A stretch of DNA of 64,000 bases. Origin: Aromatoleum tolulyticum (GTDB lineage Bacteria > Pseudomonadota > Gammaproteobacteria > Burkholderiales > Rhodocyclaceae). The stretch covers positions 88,913 to 152,912 of the forward strand of contig NZ_FTMD01000013.1 of NCBI RefSeq assembly GCF_900156155.1. The letters run 5' to 3'. Under the pieces are notes generated by a model. The model did not search any database and was not told the origin of the DNA. It saw only the letters and a list, made by a program, of their open reading frames with translations. Each line of letters begins with the position of its first letter. Position 1 is the stretch's first letter. This document shows, in pieces, positions 26,701-39,354 of this stretch. The translations under genes were made by a program, and so were the position numbers.

Positions 26701-28103
26701 TTCTGGCCTCGCTTGCCTTGCCACAATTCAAGGAAGGTGCGTCCCGCCGGGGCCGGCAGGTCGCGCACGTCGGTCCAGCCGCTCGCGAGCGGCAGGCGGC
26801 GGATGCTGCCGTTCCTGGCGATCGCCGACAGGAAGCGCGCACCGACCTGTTCGAGCGCGTGATACAGCTTCGGCCGCGTCGCGACGTAGCGCCACACCTT
26901 CAGCGCGCGCCGCTGCATCACCGGCGTGATGTCCTGCTGGTGCTGCATGTGGCGCAGCTCGCGCAGCAGGTCCGGCAGCGGGATCTTCACCGGGCACACG
27001 GAGGCGCAGCGGCCGTTGAGCGTGCACGCGTTGGGTAGGTCGTAGGCGTTGTCCAGCCCCTTGATCAGCGGCGTCAGCACCGAGCCCATCGGCCCGGGAT
27101 ACACCCAGCCGTAGGCGTGGCCGCCGACCGCGCCATACACCGGGCAGTGGTTCATGCACGCGCCGCAGCGGATGCAGCGCAGCATGTCCTTGAAGCGCCC
27201 GCCGAGCATCTTCGAGCGGCCGTTGTCGACCAGCACGACGTGGTACTCCTCGGGGCCGTCGAGGTCGTCGGCGCGGCGCGGGCCGGTCGAGATCGTCGTG
27301 TAGGTCTCGGTCTCCTGGCCGGTGGCGCTGCGCGCCAAGAGGCGCAGGAACAGCGTCGCGTCGTCGAGCGTCGGCACGACGCGCTCGATGCCGGAGGTGA
27401 CGATATGCACCTTCGCCAGCGTCTGCGTCAGGTCGCCATTGCCTTCGTTCGTGACGATGATCGACGAGCCGGTTTCGGCGACGAGGAAGTTGCCGCCGGT
27501 GATGCCGACGTCGGCGCGGAAATACTTGTCGCGCAACACCATGCGCGCCTCGTTGACGAGGTCGGGCACTTCCGTTTTTCTCGGTCCGCCATGCGCGGCC
27601 TCGAAAAGGTCCGAAACCTGGTCCTTGGTCTTGTGCACGGCGGGCGCGATGATGTGCGAGGGCGGCTCGTGCGCGAGCTGGATGATGTATTCGCCGAGAT
27701 CGGTCTCGACGACCTCCATGCCATGCTCGATCAGTGCCTCGTTGAGGCCGATCTCCTCCGACACCATCGACTTGCCCTTGGTGACGGTCTTGGCGTCGAC
27801 GCGCTTGCAGATGTCGAGGATGATCTTGCGCGCTTCCTCCGCGTCACGCGCCCAATGCACGTGGCCGCCGGCGGCCGTCACCGCCGCCTCGTAGCGTTCG
27901 AGGTAGTGATCGAGGTTGTCGAGGATGTGATTCTTGGTGTTCTTCGCTTCCTCGCGCAGCTGCTCGAATTCCGGCAACTCCGCCGCCTGCTGCGCGCGCT
28001 TGCCTACGAAGCCGCCGCGCGCCTTGCCCAGCGCCTGCTGCAGGCTCGCGTCGTGGATCGCGAAGACCGCGCGCTGCTTGAATTCGTTAGAACGGATTTC
28101 CAT
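26697..28103 (-). CDS. lutB: L-lactate utilization iron-sulfur protein LutB
   Basis: The 468-residue protein has an N-terminal LUD domain (GKSMVSEEIGLNEAL near 114-128, ETGSSIIVTNEGNGDL near 217-232) and a C-terminal ferredoxin-like region with two [4Fe-4S] motifs, CIRCGACMNHCPVYG near 318-332 and CTLNGRCASVCPVK near 369-382. It oxidises L-lactate to pyruvate together with LutA and LutC in the cytoplasm. The start shares one base with the lutA stop (TGATG) and the stop overlaps lutC, typical of an obligate complex. Confidence 0.94.
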   Translation of the reverse strand: MEIRSNEFKQRAVFAIHDASLQQALGKARGGFVGKRAQQAAELPEFEQLREEAKNTKNHILDNLDHYLERYEAAVTAAGGHVHWARDAEEARKIILDICKRVDAKTVTKGKSMVSEEIGLNEALIEHGMEVVETDLGEYIIQLAHEPPSHIIAPAVHKTKDQVSDLFEAAHGGPRKTEVPDLVNEARMVLRDKYFRADVGITGGNFLVAETGSSIIVTNEGNGDLTQTLAKVHIVTSGIERVVPTLDDATLFLRLLARSATGQETETYTTISTGPRRADDLDGPEEYHVVLVDNGRSKMLGGRFKDMLRCIRCGACMNHCPVYGAVGGHAYGWVYPGPMGSVLTPLIKGLDNAYDLPNACTLNGRCASVCPVKIPLPDLLRELRHMQHQQDITPVMQRRALKVWRYVATRPKLYHALEQVGARFLSAIARNGSIRRLPLASGWTDVRDLPAPAGRTFLELWQGKRGQK

Positions 28104-28888
28104 CAGTCGGACTCCTTCGCGGCGCCGGCGAGGCCCGGTCCGTCGGCGAGGCCGGCCAGGACTTCGGCGGTGTGGAAGACCTTCACCGGCGCGTTGATGC
28201 GCTTCAGCCGCCCGGCGATGTTCATCAGGCAGCCGAGGTCGCCGCCGACCACGGTGTCGGCGCCGGTCGCGAGGATGTTCTTCACCTTGTCCTCGACCAT
28301 CTTCTCGGAGATCTCCGGGTACTTCACGCAGAAGGTGCCGCCGAAGCCGCAGCACACCTCGCTGTCTTCCATCTCCTTGAGCCTGAGGCCGTCGACCTCG
28401 CCCAGCAGCGTGCGCGGCTGGCCCTTGATGCCCAGGCCGCGCAGGCCGGAACAGGAGTCGTGGTAGGTCACGGTGCCGTCGTAGTGCGAATCGGATGCGG
28501 TGGCCCCGAGCACGTCGGTGAGGAAGGACAGCAGCTCCCAAGCCTTCTCCGATAGCGCCTGTGCGCGCGGCAGCCACACCGGGTCGTCCTGGAACAGCAC
28601 CGGATAGTCGTGGCGGATCGTCGCCATGCACGAGCCGGACGGCCCGACGATGTAGTCGTAGTGCTCGAAGGTTTCGATCACCTGGCGGGCGAGTGCGCGC
28701 GCGGCGTCGTAGTCGCCGCTGTTGTAGCCGGGCTGGCCGCAGCAGGTCTGGTTCGCGGGCACCTCGACGGTACAGCCGGCGTCTTCGAGGAGCTTCACCG
28801 CCGAGAAGCCGACGTTCGGACGGAACACGTTCATCAGACAGGTGGCGAACAGTCCGACGCGCGGCCCGCGGGTGGGCGATTCGGTCAT
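28103..28888 (-). CDS. lutA: L-lactate utilization protein LutA (CCG-domain)
   Basis: A 261-residue protein with two cysteine-rich CCG domains of the heterodisulfide-reductase/GlcF kind: TCCGQPGYNSGD near residues 48-59 with SCMAT, and CHDSCSGLRG-like YHDSCSGLRGLG near 143-154 with VCCGFGGTFCVKYPE near 184-198. It leads the lutABC operon. No lactate permease or GntR/LldR-type regulator gene is adjacent. Upstream 28889-29119 (shared with the divergent EamA gene) shows no operator I can name. Confidence 0.93.
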   Translation of the reverse strand: MTESPTRGPRVGLFATCLMNVFRPNVGFSAVKLLEDAGCTVEVPANQTCCGQPGYNSGDYDAARALARQVIETFEHYDYIVGPSGSCMATIRHDYPVLFQDDPVWLPRAQALSEKAWELLSFLTDVLGATASDSHYDGTVTYHDSCSGLRGLGIKGQPRTLLGEVDGLRLKEMEDSEVCCGFGGTFCVKYPEISEKMVEDKVKNILATGADTVVGGDLGCLMNIAGRLKRINAPVKVFHTAEVLAGLADGPGLAGAAKESD

Positions 28889-29119
28889 GAGGGAGGTCTC
28901 CGGTTCTTGTTCGGAATGGTGGTGAAACGAGGTGGAGCGATGTTAACAAGCTCCGCGGCGGCCCGCGGCGAGGGATTTTCAGCCCGGCGATGAGCCTGCT
29001 TCATGTCTTGGGCAGCATAGCAGCTGCCAACGCCGATTCGCGCGCGCTCAGGGTTTCCCCGCACCCCCGTCAGGGCGTTGCATGGCACACTGCGCGCCTT
29101 CGATCCGGGGAAGGAATCC

Positions 29120-30109
29120 ATGCTGGCTGGTTTGCTCGCAGCGCTCGGCGCGGGGCTGTTGTGGGGGCTCGTGTTCGTCGTGCCTCTGATGCTCGGGGAC
29201 TACCCTGGCATCGTGCTCGCGTTCGGGCGCTACATCGCCTTCGGCGTCCTCGCCCTCGGCCTTGTCTGGATGGACCGCGCGGCACTGGCAAGGCTCACGC
29301 GAGCCGACTGGGTCGAGGCCGGCAAGCTCGCGCTGGTCGGCAACCTCGTCTATTACACGACGCTCGCGAGCGCGATCCAGCTCGCCGGCGCGCCGGTGCC
29401 GACGCTGATGATCGGCACACTGCCGGTCGTCATCGCGATCTGCGCGAACATTGCCGAGCGCCGTGCCGGCAATGCCGCCGATGTCGTCGCGTGGCGGCGC
29501 CTCGCACTACCGCTCGTGGTCATCCTTGCAGGCCTCGCGGTCGTGCAGCTCGATCCCTCCGCGCATGCCGCAGACGCGGCCGGGCAGGGAGGCGAGAGCG
29601 CCCACGGCGGACTGCGCTACGCGCTGGGCCTGTTGCTGGCCGCCGTCGCGGTCGCGTCGTGGACCTGGTATCCGATCCGCAACGGGCGCTGGCTGCGCGC
29701 ACGCGGGCCGGGGCTGGCGCGGCCCTGGGCGACTGCGCAGGGGCTCGTGACGCTGCCGCTCGCGCTTGCCGCGGCGGTCGGCTTCGCCTTGTGGCAGGGC
29801 ATCGCCGCGCCGGCGGAGGCGTTCGACTGGCCCTTCGGGCCGCGGCCGCTGGCCTTCGTCGGCCTGATGCTGCTCGTGGGCCTGGCCGCATCGTGGCTGG
29901 GCACGCTGTTGTGGAACCGCGCGAGCCACCTGCTACCCCCTGCGCTTGCGGGCCAGCTCATCGTGTTCGAAACCCTGGCGGCGCTGCTCTATGCTTTCCT
30001 GTGGTACGGGCGCTGGCCGGGCCTCGGCGAGGCGGCAGGCATCGTGCTGCTGGTCGCAGGCGTGCTGCTGGGCGTGCGCGTGTTCCGGCCCGCCGCAAGC
30101 GGATCTTGA
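29120..30109 (+). CDS. EamA-family (DMT) transporter
   Basis: This 329-residue inner-membrane protein has about ten helices in two EamA repeats, for example LLAALGAGLLWGLVFVVP near residues 4-21 and GQLIVFETLAALLYAFLWYG near 283-302. A hydrophilic loop around 150-175 separates the halves. ATG 29120 has AAGGA seven bases upstream; a longer frame starting 14 codons earlier lacks one. DMT exporters commonly move amino acids or metabolites; no substrate is indicated. Ten bases precede the next gene. Confidence 0.85.
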   Translation: MLAGLLAALGAGLLWGLVFVVPLMLGDYPGIVLAFGRYIAFGVLALGLVWMDRAALARLTRADWVEAGKLALVGNLVYYTTLASAIQLAGAPVPTLMIGTLPVVIAICANIAERRAGNAADVVAWRRLALPLVVILAGLAVVQLDPSAHAADAAGQGGESAHGGLRYALGLLLAAVAVASWTWYPIRNGRWLRARGPGLARPWATAQGLVTLPLALAAAVGFALWQGIAAPAEAFDWPFGPRPLAFVGLMLLVGLAASWLGTLLWNRASHLLPPALAGQLIVFETLAALLYAFLWYGRWPGLGEAAGIVLLVAGVLLGVRVFRPAASGS

Positions 30110-30119
30110 GGAGAAAACA

Positions 30120-30497
30120 GTGTTTGCGTTGATGGCGGCCGATCTCGTCGTGCTGGTGCACGCCCTCTTCATCGCCTTCGTCGTGCTCGGCGGGCTGTTG
30201 ACACTGCGTTGGTCGCGCGCAAAGTGGGTGCACCTGCCGGTCGCGGCGTACGGGGCGGGTATCGAACTGATCGGCTGGACCTGTCCGCTGACCCCGCTCG
30301 AGAACGCGCTGCGGCGGGCGGCGGGGGGCGTGGACTACCGCGGGGGGTTCGTCGAACACTACCTGATCCCGCTGATCTACCCGGCGGGGCTCACGCCGCA
30401 AGTCCAGCTCGTGCTCGGACTGCTGGTGCTGGCGATCAACGTGCTCGTGTACGGCATCGTCGCCCTGCGTCGGCGACGGCGCAGGGCGGGCGATTGA
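30120..30497 (+). CDS. DUF2784 membrane protein
   Basis: A 125-residue integral membrane protein with three or four helices (AADLVVLVHALFIAFVVLGGL near 5-25; VLGLLVLAINVLVYGIVAL near 98-116) and the family segment WTCPLTPLENALR, then GGFVEHYLIPLIYP near 74-87. The GTG start at 30120 is decided by GAGGAG six bases upstream; the ATG four codons later would be too far from it. It ends with an Arg-rich tail. Function unknown. Probably co-transcribed with the EamA gene. Confidence 0.85.
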   Translation: MFALMAADLVVLVHALFIAFVVLGGLLTLRWSRAKWVHLPVAAYGAGIELIGWTCPLTPLENALRRAAGGVDYRGGFVEHYLIPLIYPAGLTPQVQLVLGLLVLAINVLVYGIVALRRRRRRAGD

Positions 30498-30523
30498 CCG
30501 GCGCCCTCATGGGGCGCGTTGGC

Positions 30524-30700
30524 TCAGCGGGGTTGGGAGTAGCTTGGGCCGAGCAGATGGTCGACCACGGCGCGTGCGATACGGGCAACGAGGCGTTTTG
30601 CGCCGTGCCAGCCGTCGGCCAGGATCTGGCCCAGGGCTTCGTTGCGCAGACGCTGCGCTTCGCGGATTCGGCCTTGATAGAAGAGATAGTCGTTGTCCAT
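30524..30700 (-). CDS. 58-residue basic protein of unknown function
   Basis: A short reading frame with a strong ribosome site (AAGGAG eight bases before ATG 30700). The product begins MDNDYLFYQGRIREAQRLRN and continues to an amphipathic basic helix (GAKRLVARIARAVVDHLL near 37-54). The RIREAQRLRNEAL pattern recalls very short proteobacterial proteins with a Y-x-R-A-x-x-LR-x-EA core; that likeness is from memory. It is divergent from a LysR gene, with a 17-bp palindrome between them. Convergent with the DUF2784 gene, 26 bases away. Confidence 0.65.
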   Translation of the reverse strand: MDNDYLFYQGRIREAQRLRNEALGQILADGWHGAKRLVARIARAVVDHLLGPSYSQPR

Positions 30701-30758
30701 TGTGCGGCTCCTTGACAGTGCAGCCCGTCGTGAGGGCATGGCCGCGACTGTACGGGGG

Positions 30759-30775
30759 TTGTTGCATTGCAACAA
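30759..30775. promoter_or_regulatory. Palindromic operator TTGTTGCA-T-TGCAACAA
   Basis: A perfect 8-bp inverted repeat around one base, 59 bases before the 58-residue gene and 42 bases before the divergent LysR gene. It contains TTGC-N3-GCAA, the layout of TGC-rich PhaR operators (CTGC-N3-GCAG described for Paracoccus). A site for the adjacent LysR protein (T-N11-A type) is the alternative. A second copy of the design is at 34869. Confidence 0.6.
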
Positions 30776-30816
30776 ACGATCGTTCATCATGCGATGACTT
30801 AGAAAATCTCATCCGT

Positions 30817-31800
30817 ATGCCCGTCCGTCTTCCGCCGCTCAACGCGCTGCGTGCCTTCGAGGTCGCCGCGCGTCACCTGAGCTTCAAGCTTGCCGCCGAG
30901 GAACTCTCGGTCACGCCGACCGCGATCAGCCACCAGATCCGCGGCCTCGAGCAGGACCTCGGTGTGCCCCTGTTCCGGCGCCTGACGCGTGCGCTCGAAC
31001 TCACGCCGGAAGGCGAGGCGATGCTGCCCAAGCTGCGCGAAGCGATGAGCGCGATCGCCGAGTCGGTCGAGGCGGTCCGCGCGATGCGGCCGCTGAGCCG
31101 CCTGTCGGTCGTCGCGCCGCCGTCGTTCGCGTCGCGCTGGCTCGTCCCCCGCCTGCAGCGCTTCGCCGAACTGCATCCGCAGATCGAGCTGCATCTGGCG
31201 AGCGCCACCAAGGCGATCGACGGCCGCGACGCCGCGGGGCTGGGCATCGAGCCGCTCACCCAGCGCGCCGAGGGCGGCCAGCTGTGGATCCGCTTCGGCA
31301 CGGGCGCCTATCCGGGGTATCGCAGCGAAATGCTGCTCGAACCCGAATACACCGCGGTGTGCAGCCCGGCGCTGCTGCGCGCGAAGATCCCGCTGCGCCA
31401 GCCGGCAGACCTGCGCCGCCACAACCTGATCCACGACGACACGGTGCCCGACACGCGCGAGCGGCCGACCTGGGCTGAATGGCTGCAGGCCGCGGGCGTC
31501 ACCTCGGTGCGCGCGGACGCCGGCCTGCACTTCAGCGACTCGGGCCTTGCGATCGCCGCCGCGCTCGACGGGCTGGGCGTCGCGCTGGTGTCCAAGCCGC
31601 TGGTCGCCGCGGAGGTCGCCGCCGGCCGCCTCGTCATGCCCTTCGGCATTAGCCTGCGGCGCCGCTTCGCCTACTACATCGTGACGCCGCAGGCGCTCGT
31701 CCCGCGGGTCACGGTCACTGCCTTCCGCGAATGGCTGCTGGACGAGGCGCGCCGCGACGCGATCCGCCTGGCGGACGCGCAGCCCGCGCTCGCCGATTGA
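30817..31800 (+). CDS. LysR-family regulator (GcvA-like)
   Basis: This 327-residue LysR-type regulator has the helix-turn-helix within residues 8-66 ([20 protein letters not shown], then [15 protein letters not shown]) and an effector-binding domain from ~92 ([19 protein letters not shown]). The [10 protein letters not shown] start and [14 protein letters not shown] turn are those of the GcvA/TrpI/AmpR branch. It is divergent from the 58-residue gene and overlaps no neighbour. The palindrome between the two genes may be its site. Its target pathway is not evident. Confidence 0.9.
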   Translation: MPVRLPPLNALRAFEVAARHLSFKLAAEELSVTPTAISHQIRGLEQDLGVPLFRRLTRALELTPEGEAMLPKLREAMSAIAESVEAVRAMRPLSRLSVVAPPSFASRWLVPRLQRFAELHPQIELHLASATKAIDGRDAAGLGIEPLTQRAEGGQLWIRFGTGAYPGYRSEMLLEPEYTAVCSPALLRAKIPLRQPADLRRHNLIHDDTVPDTRERPTWAEWLQAAGVTSVRADAGLHFSDSGLAIAAALDGLGVALVSKPLVAAEVAAGRLVMPFGISLRRRFAYYIVTPQALVPRVTVTAFREWLLDEARRDAIRLADAQPALAD

Positions 31801-31831
31801 ACCGAACGGGACGCCCGGGCGTCCGAGTACA

Positions 31832-34085
<2,254 letters not shown>

Positions 34086-34093
<8 letters not shown>

Positions 34094-34709
34094 GCCGACG
34101 ACGGAGCTTGCGCGCCGCGAGCCCGCCGACGCCCTTGGGCGCCTTGGTGCCGGCTGGCTGGAGGGCGCACAGCGCTGTCCCTCGCCGAACTTCGACGCGC
34201 GTCCCGCGGACACCGAGGTGAAGCTGATCGTCGTGCACGCGATCAGCCTGCCCCCCGACGAGTTCGGCGGTCCGGGCGTCGCGCAACTGTTCACGAACGC
34301 CCTCGACCCTGCCGCGCACCCGTCCTACGCGGCGATCGCCCACCTGCGCGTGTCCGCGCATTTCTTCATCCGTCGCGACGGCAGCCTGATGCAGTTCGTG
34401 CCCACGGACGCGCGCGCGTGGCACGCCGGCATCTCGTGCTGGCGCGGACGCGAGCGCTGCAACGACTTCTCGATCGGCATCGAGCTGGAAGGGTGCGACA
34501 CGCAGCCCTTCGAGCCGGCGCAGTACTCGCGCCTCGCCGCGCTGCTGCGCGTGCTGTGTGCGAATTACCCGATCGAGGCGATTGCGGGCCACTCGGACAT
34601 CGCGCCCGGGCGCAAGACCGACCCCGGTCCGTGCTTCGACTGGATGCGTCTGCGGTTGGCGCTAGGCCGGCCGGAACTCGCCTGCGGACCGCTGTCCGAG
34701 CCGGTCTGA
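34086..34709 (+). CDS. ampD: 1,6-anhydro-N-acetylmuramyl-L-alanine amidase
   Basis: The 207-residue zinc amidase cleaves the peptide from anhydro-muropeptides in the cytoplasm during wall recycling. Zinc ligands are H51 (IVVHAIS), H169 ([15 protein letters not shown]) and D179. [22 protein letters not shown] and [11 protein letters not shown] are AmpD signatures. It begins eight bases inside the ygiQ gene. A lytic transglycosylase, which makes AmpD substrates' precursors, is 418 bases downstream. Confidence 0.94.
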
Positions 34710-34832
34710 GCACTCCGGGAAGCGACTGTTACATCTTTTGTGACAATTTTTTCGCACCGCGCGAAGGCCCGGCTGTGCAAGACTTCGCGTCCGGGAGGAG
34801 GGCGGAGGGACCTTCTCAGGCCGCGTGCCTGG

Positions 34833-34861
34833 TTGACCAAGCCCAATCAAATCAATAAAGT
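34833..34861 (+). promoter_or_regulatory. Sigma-70-type promoter upstream of the lytic transglycosylase
   Basis: TTGACC, a 17-base spacer and TAAAGT point rightward from the 418-base gap after ampD. Transcription would start near 34868, just where the palindrome at 34869-34885 begins. The leader to the next gene would be about 260 bases. The gap otherwise holds no supportable gene. Confidence 0.55.
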
Positions 34862-34868
34862 AGGGTTG

Positions 34869-34885
34869 TTGCTGCAGTGCAGCAA
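34869..34885. promoter_or_regulatory. Palindromic operator TTGCTGCA-G-TGCAGCAA at a predicted start site
   Basis: A perfect 8-bp inverted repeat around one base, placed directly after the predicted -10 box, so a bound protein would block initiation. It contains CTGC-N3-GCAG exactly, the form reported for the polyhydroxyalkanoate regulator PhaR, and shares its design with the site at 30759. Confidence 0.6.
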
Positions 34886-35127
34886 TGTAGTTTTCAATCG
34901 TAGTTTTCATTAGTTGGCAGTGGGGCAGCGCGCGATTCCCAGCGGATTCGGGCGCCTCGGGGCAGCGCCGCAGAGCGCATCCCGTCCCCGCCGGGCGTGA
35001 GGTCTGGTTGCGACCGCACGCTCGAACAACCACTGAAGACGTGATCTTCCGACCGACAGGCGAAGTTTGCCTGGGCGTGCTGCAGGCGCCTCGGTCGGGG
35101 GAGCATGGTCACAGCAGGGAGGTACCG

Positions 35128-35856
35128 ATGACTCACGCAACTCGTCCTGGCCGCACGCCTCACGACGCGGCCGCGTTCTTCGTGCATTTCGTTCATGGCA
35201 GTCTGATGCTCACCGCCTTCGCGCTCGTCGCGTTCGTCGGAGCGGGCTATCTTCTGAAGGACCCCGTCAGCTATGCCGACCTCGGCGTCGGGGCCCCGGC
35301 GGCCGTTGCAGTCAGCGACACGGCGCAGGCCCCGGCCGCGCAAGCGCCCGTCGCAACGCCGCGTCCAAAGGCCGTCGCATCCGCGGCGGGGCTGTCGACC
35401 GAGATGCGCGGCGTGCGCGACTTCGTCGCGCAGCGCTACAAGATTTCCACGCGCACGCTCGAACCGCTGCTTACGGCCGCCGAACTCAGCGGCCGCAAGC
35501 TCGGCATCGACCCGCTGCTGATCGTTGCGGTGATGGCGATCGAGTCGAGCTTCAACCCCTTCGCCGAGAGCAACATGGGCGCGCAGGGATTGATGCAGGT
35601 GATTCCGCGCTTCCATCTCGACAAGATCGGCCGCAACGCCGGCGAGGATGCCCTGTTCGATCCCACGCTCAACATCCGCGTCGGCACGATGGTGCTGGTC
35701 GAGGGCATGCAGCGCTTCGGTACCCTGCAAAGCGCGCTGCAATACTACGGCGGCGCGCTCAGCGATCCGAACGCGAGCTACGCGAACAAGGTGCTTGCGA
35801 TGAAGAAGCGCCTCCTCGCGGCAGCCACCCGCGCCAAGACCGAAACCGGCGTCTGA
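35128..35856 (+). CDS. Membrane-anchored lytic transglycosylase (SLT domain)
   Basis: A 242-residue protein with one N-terminal membrane helix (FVHGSLMLTAFALVAFVGAGYLL near 21-43), an Ala/Pro linker (~55-85) and a C-terminal SLT domain. The catalytic Glu is E139 in AIESSFNPFAESNMGAQGLMQVIP, followed by NIRVGTMVLVEGM and LQYYGG. It should cleave muramyl-GlcNAc bonds to 1,6-anhydro ends in the periplasm. GGGAGG is seven bases before the ATG. With ampD upstream it suggests a murein-turnover neighbourhood, though a separate promoter lies between them. Confidence 0.88.
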   Translation: MTHATRPGRTPHDAAAFFVHFVHGSLMLTAFALVAFVGAGYLLKDPVSYADLGVGAPAAVAVSDTAQAPAAQAPVATPRPKAVASAAGLSTEMRGVRDFVAQRYKISTRTLEPLLTAAELSGRKLGIDPLLIVAVMAIESSFNPFAESNMGAQGLMQVIPRFHLDKIGRNAGEDALFDPTLNIRVGTMVLVEGMQRFGTLQSALQYYGGALSDPNASYANKVLAMKKRLLAAATRAKTETGV

Positions 35857-35905
35857 TCCTGATCGCCCACGGCGGGGCGAACTCCCCGCCGCGTCGTGCG
35901 GTTCC

Positions 35906-37066
35906 TCAGCCGCGCATGCGCGCGATGCGCTCCGCCGCTTCCAGCAGGCGTTCGCAACGGTTCGTGTAGGCGATGCGCAGATGACGGCGGGGCTGGTTGT
36001 CGCCGAAGTCCAGCCCCGGCGTCGCCGCCACGCCGGCTTCCTCGATCAGCCGGTGCGCGAGCGCTTCGCTGTCGTCGGCGAGGCGCGCGATGTCGGCGTA
36101 GATGTAGAACGCCCCCTGCGGCTCCGCTGCGACGACGAAGCCGAGTTCGCGCAGTGCCGGCAGCAGGGTGTCGCGACGCAGCGCGAACTCGTTGCGGCGC
36201 GCCTCCAGGATCTCGATCGTCGCAGGCGCGAAGGCGGCCAGCGCGGCGTGCTGCGCCGGTGTCGACGGCGAGATGAAGAAATGCTGCGCGAGCTTCTCGA
36301 TCTCGCGCACGTAGGCCTGCGGCGCGACCAGCCAGCCGAGGCGCCAGCCGGTCATGCCGAAATATTTGGAAAAACTGTTCACGACGAACACGTCGTCCAT
36401 CGACTTCAGCACCGTGCTCGCTTCGACGCCGTAGGTCAGGCCCTGGTAGATCTCGTCGACGATCAGCGTGCCCTGGCGTGCGATCACCGTCGCGCGCAGC
36501 GCCGCGAGCTCCGCCTGATCGAGCAGGGTGCCGGTGGGGTTCGACGGGCTCGCGACGATCAGGCCGCGCGTGCGCGCCGTCCACGCGTCCGCGACCTGAT
36601 CGGGCGTCGGCTGGTAGCGCGTCGCGGCGCCCACCGGCAGTGCCCGCGGCACGCCCTCGAAGCTGCGCACGAGGTGGCGGTTTGACGGATAGCCGGGGTC
36701 GGGCAGGAGCCACTCGTCGCCCGGGTCGGTCGTCGCGGCAAGCGCCAGCATCAGCGCGCCCGAGGCGCCCGGCGTGACGATGATGCGCTCGGGGGCGACG
36801 TCCGCACCGAAACGCTCGTGGTAGAAGCGCGCGATGGCCTCGCGCAGCTGCGGCAGACCGAGGGCTGCGGTGTAATGCACGTCGCCGCCGGCGAGGAAGC
36901 GCGTCGCCGCGTCGATCATCGGCTGCGGCGTCGCGAAGTCCGGCTCGCCGACTTCCATGTGGATGATGTCACGCCCCTGCGCCTCGAGTTCGCGCGCGCG
37001 TCGCAGCAGCTCCATCACGTGGAAGGGCTGGATGTCGGCGGTGCGGCGGGCGAGATGCGGGGTCAT
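35906..37066 (-). CDS. Pyridoxal-phosphate aminotransferase (class I/II)
   Basis: A 386-residue fold-type I aminotransferase. The PLP Lys is K234 in NSFSKYFGMTGWRLGW; ASPSNPTGT near 171-179 and DEIYQGLTYG near 201-210 hold the cofactor-contacting Asn, Asp and Tyr, and the C-terminal HLRIAYTNR has the carboxylate-binding Arg. The substrate is not resolved by these motifs; aspartate/tyrosine/alanine-type enzymes are all possible. It is convergent with the transglycosylase gene and separated from pckG by a terminator. Confidence 0.88.
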   Translation of the reverse strand: MTPHLARRTADIQPFHVMELLRRARELEAQGRDIIHMEVGEPDFATPQPMIDAATRFLAGGDVHYTAALGLPQLREAIARFYHERFGADVAPERIIVTPGASGALMLALAATTDPGDEWLLPDPGYPSNRHLVRSFEGVPRALPVGAATRYQPTPDQVADAWTARTRGLIVASPSNPTGTLLDQAELAALRATVIARQGTLIVDEIYQGLTYGVEASTVLKSMDDVFVVNSFSKYFGMTGWRLGWLVAPQAYVREIEKLAQHFFISPSTPAQHAALAAFAPATIEILEARRNEFALRRDTLLPALRELGFVVAAEPQGAFYIYADIARLADDSEALAHRLIEEAGVAATPGLDFGDNQPRRHLRIAYTNRCERLLEAAERIARMRG

Positions 37067-37108
37067 GCGTGGTCCTTGGGGCGATCGATGTGGAATTGTA
37101 GGCGACCG

Positions 37109-37140
37109 AAAAAACAAAAGCGCCGACGCGCGGCGCTTTT
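37109..37140 (-). terminator. Rho-independent terminator of pckG
   Basis: On the minus strand AAAAGCGCCG and CGGCGCTTTT form a 10-bp stem with a 5-base loop (37116-37140), followed by six U residues from the A-run at 37109-37114. It lies 33 bases beyond the pckG stop. Confidence 0.9.
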
Positions 37141-37173
37141 GCGGGCTCAGCCGGCCATGGCCGGCCGGGAAGG

Positions 37174-39354
<2,181 letters not shown>

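Noticed and set aside
28885..29121. 78-codon minus-strand frame upstream of lutA
   Set aside because: It overlaps the lutA start and the divergent EamA leader and shows no ribosome site or conserved feature.
34830..34839. TGGT-TG-ACCA, a GntR/FadR-like half palindrome
   Set aside because: It overlaps the TTGACC -35 box and has a 2-base rather than 3-base spacer; a single short match is expected by chance.
34662..34910. Minus-strand frame starting at ATG 34910 across the palindrome
   Set aside because: No ribosome site, composition changes abruptly after ~30 codons, and it overlaps the predicted promoter-operator and the end of ampD.
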